Source: Meridianimarinicoccus roseus (GTDB lineage: Bacteria; Pseudomonadota; Alphaproteobacteria; Rhodobacterales; Rhodobacteraceae). Taken from it: DNA of 64,000 nucleotides. Below the pieces are notes generated by a model. It was not told the origin of the DNA. It saw only the letters and a program-made list of their open reading frames with translations, and made no database searches. The stretch spans positions 62,001 to 126,000 of the forward strand of contig NZ_QGKU01000068.1 in NCBI RefSeq assembly GCF_003172915.1. Direction: 5' to 3'. Made by a program: the position numbers and the translations under genes. This document shows positions 59,765 through 64,000 of this stretch, piece by piece (position 1 is the first letter of the stretch; the number at the start of each line of letters is the position of its first letter).

Positions 59765-60343
59765 TCAGACCGGCTGCCCGGGCGCTTTCCGGCGGAACAG
59801 GGCCAGACCGGCGATCGCGCCGCTGAGCAGCCAGACGCCCGCGGGCAGGGGCACGGCGGTCGGCGCAGGCAAAGCGGCGGTGAAGGTGATCGGCGTCGAC
59901 AGGGCGGTCGCGGTGCCGGCAAGGGCTGTAAGGCCCGCTTCGGCGTAGCTGCGGCAGCGGGTCGTGCAGATTGCCCCGATCGAGAAAGACAGCGAGGCAT
60001 CGGTCACGCCGGGTGCCGTGTTGTCCTGCCCCAGCGCCTTGAAGCTTGCCGACAGAATGCTGCCATTGGCGATGTTGAAGCGGTTGAGCGACGGCGCGCC
60101 GATGTATTCGCCGATGCCGAAGCCGCCACTATTGGTGAGGATCTCGACGCTGCGCGCGCTTGATTCCGCGTTGTCCGTCAGGCCCCGGATCACGCCGGTC
60201 ACAAGATCGTTGCGGCCGTCGACCGTGTTGGTGAAGGAGAAGTCGAAATCCAGCGTCGCAGCCGTCGCAGACGTGCCGCCGAGTGCGATCAGAAGCGCGG
60301 CGGCAGTGGCGAGGCGGCGAAGAGCGGTTCGGGGTGCGCGCAT
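59765..60343 (-). CDS. Second VPLPA-CTERM sorting domain-containing protein
   Basis: Exported protein of unknown function. The 192-residue precursor has a Sec signal (LATAAALLIALGGTSATAA) and a beta-rich mature part (DFDFSFTNTVDGRNDLVTGV), with two cysteines in ICTTRCRS. The sorting tail has AVPLPAGVWLLSGAIAGLAL followed by a basic end. ATG at 60343 follows AGGAAAGACCCAGGA. It shares only the sorting tail with the protein at 24638-25366, so the two are likely separate clients of one exosortase. Confidence 0.87.
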   Translation of the reverse strand: MRAPRTALRRLATAAALLIALGGTSATAATLDFDFSFTNTVDGRNDLVTGVIRGLTDNAESSARSVEILTNSGGFGIGEYIGAPSLNRFNIANGSILSASFKALGQDNTAPGVTDASLSFSIGAICTTRCRSYAEAGLTALAGTATALSTPITFTAALPAPTAVPLPAGVWLLSGAIAGLALFRRKAPGQPV

Positions 60344-60576
60344 GATCCTGGGTCTTTCCTGCTGTTGTCGGTGTGGGCGGGAGACGCGTCCATCCGCCTG
60401 ATACACCTCCGCCACGGGGTCGCGGCGTCCTTTTAATACAACGGGTAAACTCCGGCCGGTTTTAGCGCCAGGTGCGGAAATGGCCGCCGAAAGCGGCGGC
60501 GGGCCGGACAGGGGAATGTGGAACATGCCCGGGCAGGTGCGTGTTGGTGCCATACATCAATGCTGAAGGAGCCCCC

Positions 60577-60651
60577 ATGCATCAGATCATTTATCTTGTC
60601 GGCCTCGTGGTCGTGGTCTTCGCGATCCTGTCGTTTCTCGGCATTGCCTGA
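60577..60651 (+). CDS. 24-residue membrane peptide
   Basis: A very short gene with a strong AAGGAG ribosome binding site (60565-60570) six bases before the ATG. The product starts MHQIIYLVGLVVVVFAILSF and ends LGIA: one hydrophobic helix spanning the whole peptide. I recall similar short peptides in related genomes, but this needs checking. Function unknown; a role as a small regulator of a membrane complex is possible. The 230 bases upstream show nothing else but the VPLPA gene leader. Confidence 0.65.
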   Translation: MHQIIYLVGLVVVVFAILSFLGIA

Positions 60652-60685
60652 ACGGCGCGCTGGGCGCATCTGCCCGGTGCGAAAG

Positions 60686-60714
60686 AAAAAAGCACGCCCC
60701 GCGGGGCGTGCTTT
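60686..60714 (-). terminator. Terminator of the petABC operon
   Basis: A perfect 13-base palindromic stem (60689-60701 with 60702-60714). Read on the minus strand it comes 33 bases after the petC stop and is followed by a T-rich run. On the plus strand it comes 37 bases after the 24-residue peptide gene and may serve it too. Confidence 0.88.
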
Positions 60715-60746
60715 CATAGTCTTGAGGTGGGCTGACGCCGCGCGGA

Positions 60747-61553
60747 TCACTCCGCCGGGGTGTCGCCCTTCTTGGCGCGTGCCTTGACCGGGGCCCAGAT
60801 CCGCTTGTTGGTCAGGTACAGCAGAACCGTCAGCACGGTCAGGAACAGGAAGGCGGTCAGGCCGGCTTCCTTGCGGGCCATCATCTTCGGTTCCGCCGTC
60901 CACATCAGGAAGGCGGCCACGTCTTCGGCGATGTCCTCGGCGCTGTTGGGGGCGCCGTCGGCAAATTCGACGTATTCATCGCCGATCGGCGGCGCCATCG
61001 CGATCCAGCCGCCCGGGAAAGCGGTGTTCTCGTACAGGATCACGCCCGCTTCTTCCTTTTCCTCGCCGGTGTAGCTGACGAGCAGATTGGCGATGTATTC
61101 CGGGCCGCCGATGCCGTTGAACAGCTGGCTCAGGCCCGTGCCGTAGGGCCCGTGGAAGCCCGCGCGCGCTTTGGCCATCAGCGACAGGTCCGGCGCGTTC
61201 TCCATGGAGCTTTCCGGGAAGTGATCGGTTGGCTTCGCGGTGCGCCAATCCATGATCTCCGGGTCCCAGACTTCCCAGAACTCCGCATAGGCGCGGACCT
61301 GCTCCTCAGGAATGTTCGGGCCGCCTTCGGCGCCGATCGAGCGGATCGGAACGAACTTCATGCCGTGGCAGGCCGAGCACACTTCGGTGTAGACCTGCAG
61401 GCCGCGCTGCAGCTGCGCCTCGTCATAGGTGCCGAACGGCCCCTCGAACGAGAAGTTGATGTCTTCGATATGGCCGCCTGCGCCTGCGGCGAGGGCCGCG
61501 CCGCCCGAAAGGGCGAACGCGGTGGTGGCGGCGAGGGTGAGTTTCTTGAACAT
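60747..61553 (-). CDS. petC: Cytochrome c1
   Basis: Heme c subunit of the cytochrome bc1 complex, passing electrons to cytochrome c. The 268-residue precursor has a signal peptide (cut near ALAAGAGG, residue 23), the heme motif CSACH (Cys59, Cys62, His63), and the axial-methionine region ([10 protein letters not shown]). Near the end is one C-terminal membrane anchor ([20 protein letters not shown]). ATG at 61553 gives [15 protein letters not shown]. It starts 17 bases after petB. Confidence 0.96.
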   Translation of the reverse strand: MFKKLTLAATTAFALSGGAALAAGAGGHIEDINFSFEGPFGTYDEAQLQRGLQVYTEVCSACHGMKFVPIRSIGAEGGPNIPEEQVRAYAEFWEVWDPEIMDWRTAKPTDHFPESSMENAPDLSLMAKARAGFHGPYGTGLSQLFNGIGGPEYIANLLVSYTGEEKEEAGVILYENTAFPGGWIAMAPPIGDEYVEFADGAPNSAEDIAEDVAAFLMWTAEPKMMARKEAGLTAFLFLTVLTVLLYLTNKRIWAPVKARAKKGDTPAE

Positions 61554-61570
61554 GGGTACCTTTGCCCCTC

Positions 61571-62914
61571 TTACTCGGCCGGGGTCGCAACGGCGCCGGA
61601 AGCGTCGTCGGACTTGCCATAATGGGCGTTGAAGTCGTCCTCGATGGTGGAGGCCTGCTCCAGCGGTTTCTCGATCACGCCGAGCAGCGGCAGGATCACG
61701 AGGAAATACGCGAACCAGTAGGCCGACCCGAGCAGCGCGATGTAGGGATAGATCCCTTCGGCAGGCATGGCGCCGACCCACATCAGGACCATGAAGTCCA
61801 CGCACAGCAGGTAGAACCACCACTTGAACATCGGGCGATAGCGGCCCGAGCGCACCGACGAGGTGTCGAGCCAGGGCGCCAGCGCCATGACCGCGATCGC
61901 GCCGAACATCGCCAGAACGCCGAAGAACTTTGCGTCGATGATGCCGAAGCTGATGAACTGCGCAAGCTGCACGACCCAGACCTCGCTGTCGAAGGCGCGC
62001 AGGATGGCGTAGAACGGCAGGAAGTACCATTCAGGCACGATGTGCGCGGGCGTCGCGAGCGGGTTCGCCTCGATGTAGTTGTCGGGGTGGCCGAGGTAGT
62101 TCGGCATAAACCCGACGATGGCGAAGAAGACCACCATGATCAGCGCGAGCGCGAAGAGGTCCTTGATCACGAAGTAGGGCCAGAACGGAAGGGTGTCCTT
62201 CTCGGCTTCGGCCTTTGAGGTGCGGCGCACTTCAACACCCGTGGGGTTGTTGTTGCCGGTGGTGTGGAAGGCCCAGATGTGCACGATCACCAGACCCGCG
62301 ATGACGAACGGGAACAGGTAGTGCAGCGAGAAGAAGCGCGTCAGGGTGGCGTTGTCCACCGCCGGTCCGCCCAGCAGCCATGTCTGGATGCTCTCGCCCA
62401 CGAAGGGGATCGCGCCGAACAGGCCGGTGATCACGGTGGCGCCCCAGAAGGACATCTGACCCCAGGGCAGAACGTAGCCCATGAAGGCGGTGCCCATCAT
62501 CAGCAGGTAGATCAGCATGCCGATGATCCAGGTCACTTCGCGCGGGGCCTTGTACGAGCCGTAGAACAGGCCACGGAAGATATGCAGGTAGACCGCCACG
62601 AAGAACAGCGATGCGCCGTTCGCGTGCAGATAGCGCAGCATGTGCCCGCCGTTGACGTTGCGCATGATGTGCTCGACCGAGGCGAAGGCCATGCTGGCGT
62701 CGGGCGTGTAGTGCATCACCAGAACGATGCCGGTGATGATCTGCAGCGCCAGACAGAAGGTCAGCACGATGCCCCAGATCCACATCCAGTTGAGGTTCTT
62801 GGGCGTCGGGATGGTCAGCGTGGAGTGCAGCAGGCCCACGACCGGCAGACGCCGGTCGAGCCACTTTTCCGCACCCGTCTTGGGTTCATAGTGGTCGTGA
62901 GGAATTCCGGACAT
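61571..62914 (-). CDS. petB: Cytochrome b
   Basis: Core quinone-reacting subunit of the bc1 complex. The 447-residue protein has eight predicted membrane helices; heme ligands His97 and His111 and His198 and His212 sit at the same numbers as in Rhodobacter. The PEWY quinol-oxidation motif is at 294-297, and [17 protein letters not shown] lies near 146. The 40-residue C-terminal tail beyond the last helix is normal for this group. It starts 12 bases after petA stops. Confidence 0.97.
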   Translation of the reverse strand: MSGIPHDHYEPKTGAEKWLDRRLPVVGLLHSTLTIPTPKNLNWMWIWGIVLTFCLALQIITGIVLVMHYTPDASMAFASVEHIMRNVNGGHMLRYLHANGASLFFVAVYLHIFRGLFYGSYKAPREVTWIIGMLIYLLMMGTAFMGYVLPWGQMSFWGATVITGLFGAIPFVGESIQTWLLGGPAVDNATLTRFFSLHYLFPFVIAGLVIVHIWAFHTTGNNNPTGVEVRRTSKAEAEKDTLPFWPYFVIKDLFALALIMVVFFAIVGFMPNYLGHPDNYIEANPLATPAHIVPEWYFLPFYAILRAFDSEVWVVQLAQFISFGIIDAKFFGVLAMFGAIAVMALAPWLDTSSVRSGRYRPMFKWWFYLLCVDFMVLMWVGAMPAEGIYPYIALLGSAYWFAYFLVILPLLGVIEKPLEQASTIEDDFNAHYGKSDDASGAVATPAE

Positions 62915-62926
62915 TCGGTCTCTCCC

Positions 62927-63490
62927 TTAACCGAGTTGAATTGTACTGTCGTCGAGGAAGCCGGCAACGGGCACCGGCAGGTTCTCGGGCGCGGGGCCTT
63001 TGCGGATCCGGCCTGCGGCGTCGTAGTGCGAGCCGTGGCAAGGGCAGAACCAGCCGCCGAAATCGCCCGCGCCGTCACCCAGCGGAACGCAGCCGAGATG
63101 GGTGCACACACCCATCATCACCAGCCACTCCTCGCTGTCGCCCAGCGTTCGGTTCTGGTCGGTCGCTTCGGCGCCCGCGTCGATGTTGGCGTTGCGCGCC
63201 ACAGGGTCGGGCAGATCGCTGATCGGCGTCTCGCGGGCCATCTCGATCTCGTCCGCGGTGCGACGGCGGATGAACACGGGCTTGCCGAGCCATTTGACCG
63301 TGATCTGCGTGCCTTCGGAGACGCCGCCGATATCGACGAGGATCGAGGAAAGCGCCTGCACATCTGCCGACGGGTTCATCTGGTTGACGAGCGGCCAGAC
63401 CGCGGCACCGGTTGCGACGGCGCCCGCCCCGGCGGTGGCGTAAAACAGGAAGTCCCGGCGGGTTCCTTCGTGATCTTCGGTGTGTGACAC
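62927..63490 (-). CDS. petA: Ubiquinol-cytochrome c reductase iron-sulfur (Rieske) subunit
   Basis: Rieske protein, moving electrons from quinol to cytochrome c1. The 187-residue protein has a Tat-type anchor ([22 protein letters not shown]) and a Rieske domain with cluster ligands Cys129, His131, Cys149 and His152 and the disulfide pair Cys134-Cys151 (CTHLGC and CPCHGS). It begins with GTG at 63490, with GGAGA well placed upstream. First gene of petABC. Confidence 0.96.
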   Translation of the reverse strand: MSHTEDHEGTRRDFLFYATAGAGAVATGAAVWPLVNQMNPSADVQALSSILVDIGGVSEGTQITVKWLGKPVFIRRRTADEIEMARETPISDLPDPVARNANIDAGAEATDQNRTLGDSEEWLVMMGVCTHLGCVPLGDGAGDFGGWFCPCHGSHYDAAGRIRKGPAPENLPVPVAGFLDDSTIQLG

Positions 63491-63733
63491 TGAAAACTCT
63501 CCATCTTTTCGCTGGCTGGGCCAATACGGGGCCGTGGCCGCGCAGAACCGGCAGCCGCCATGGGATGCTACCTAGACCGCAGGCCGAGACCCGTCCAGCA
63601 GACAATGCCACGCATGACAGGCGAAATGCCGCAGTAATGCACGGTTTACGCGCATCTCCGGGGGGTGCGGTGCGCAGGTGTTGCAGATCGGCCAGACCGG
63701 GGCGGGACACAGGGTCGGAACGCGGCCGTGTTC

Positions 63734-63762
63734 TTGAACCCGGTCGCGCGGGGGCGTATTTC
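63734..63762 (+). promoter_or_regulatory. Candidate promoter of the outer-membrane protein gene
   Basis: TTGAAC (63734-63739) and TATTTC (63757-63762) are separated by 17 bases in the 329-base divergent gap between petA and the last gene. No other coding content is visible in the gap. I could not find a convincing promoter for petABC on the other strand. Confidence 0.45.
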
Positions 63763-63819
63763 AGATGGAAAGGTGCGCGTGGTCAGATCGGCCTCGTGCG
63801 AATCGAAAGGCCCGCCCCG

Positions 63820-64000
63820 ATGCTTCGTATTCGTGCTTGCACGCTTGCCCTTGCCGCCGCTCTCGGCCTTGTTGCGGTGCCCGCCGCGGCGGAGTTCGAG
63901 CTGAGCGTCTATACCGGCTGGCAGACCGCTCCGCACAGCGTGGTGGAAGGCAACGATCCAGGCGGTGTCGGCGCGTTCGACTTCACCGCGGGCTGGGAAG
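63820..64000 (+). CDS. Outer-membrane beta-barrel protein (5' end only)
   Basis: The window ends 60 codons into this gene. A signal peptide ([20 protein letters not shown], cut near residue 24) is followed by [19 protein letters not shown] and then [12 protein letters not shown]. This alternating pattern is like the first strands of small OmpA/OmpW-type barrels in this family. GAAAGG lies before the ATG at 63820. Only the exported nature is sure; the barrel assignment is tentative. Confidence 0.7.
   Translation, partial: MLRIRACTLALAAALGLVAVPAAAEFELSVYTGWQTAPHSVVEGNDPGGVGAFDFTAGWE

Overview
The window reads as a chromosomal segment of an alphaproteobacterium of the Rhodobacteraceae (Roseobacter/Rhodobacter/Paracoccus relatives). 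Evidence: high GC; a complex I operon interleaved with the small extra reading frames typical of this family; the gene string nuoN-birA-coaX-rnj; an F1 ATP synthase operon without F0 genes (atpHAGDC); a petABC cytochrome bc1 operon; two VPLPA-CTERM proteins; and several family-restricted proteins (DUF5337-like, DUF2125). Base composition and coding style look uniform. I see no prophage, insertion sequence, integron, CRISPR array, rRNA or tRNA. This is mostly core genome, so the more interesting signals are small or regulatory.

Layout. 1-13435: distal two thirds of the nuo operon (nuoE, F, G, H, I, J, K, L, M, N) with accessory frames after nuoE, nuoF and perhaps nuoG. 13425-19691: birA, coaX, rnj, then prfC and a GT4 glycosyltransferase. 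19714-22571: RhlE-like DEAD-box helicase and an aspartoacylase-family hydrolase. 22649-25366: sugar transferase, Tat-exported metallo-beta-lactamase-fold protein and a VPLPA-CTERM protein. 25398-28277: zincin-like protein, DUF1801 protein, gltX and a gamma-glutamylcyclotransferase-fold protein. 28403-30130: an orphan motB and stand-alone rpsD with a structured leader. 30197-33812: hisC-tyrA, DUF2125 (overlapping tyrA tail to tail) and a ChaC-like protein. 33885-36926: a MotA/ExbB-like channel protein with a giant coiled-coil OmpA-domain partner. 37025-41175: clpA, gloB and a methyltransferase. 41394-47834: atpHAGDC and an MscS channel. 47846-53503: a TPP-riboswitch-controlled thiamine salvage operon (thiM-thiE-thiD-thiY-tenA-thiZ-thiX). 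53663-57925: alpha/beta hydrolase, a structured intergenic stretch, AMP nucleosidase, HU protein and an EamA transporter. 58006-60651: aroC, a decayed reading frame, a second VPLPA-CTERM protein and a 24-residue membrane peptide. 60686-64000: petABC on the minus strand and the start of an outer-membrane beta-barrel gene.

How the parts work together. Complex I, cytochrome bc1 and F1 ATP synthase form the backbone of aerobic energy conservation. hisC, tyrA and aroC belong to aromatic and histidine synthesis. birA, coaX and the thi operon supply cofactors. rnj, prfC, rpsD, gltX, the DEAD-box helicase and clpA serve RNA, translation and protein turnover. The MotA/OmpA-like pair, MscS, the VPLPA proteins and the sugar transferase act at the envelope.

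The best candidates for something not yet described are: the proton-channel-like pair with a roughly 400-residue periplasmic coiled coil; the helix-hairpin-helix protein inside the complex I operon; the folded intergenic element before AMP nucleosidase; the inverted repeat bracketing the helicase promoter; the 24-residue peptide; and the TGA-interrupted frame after aroC. All coordinates and motifs were read by eye. Family names rest on recognition, not on database searches.
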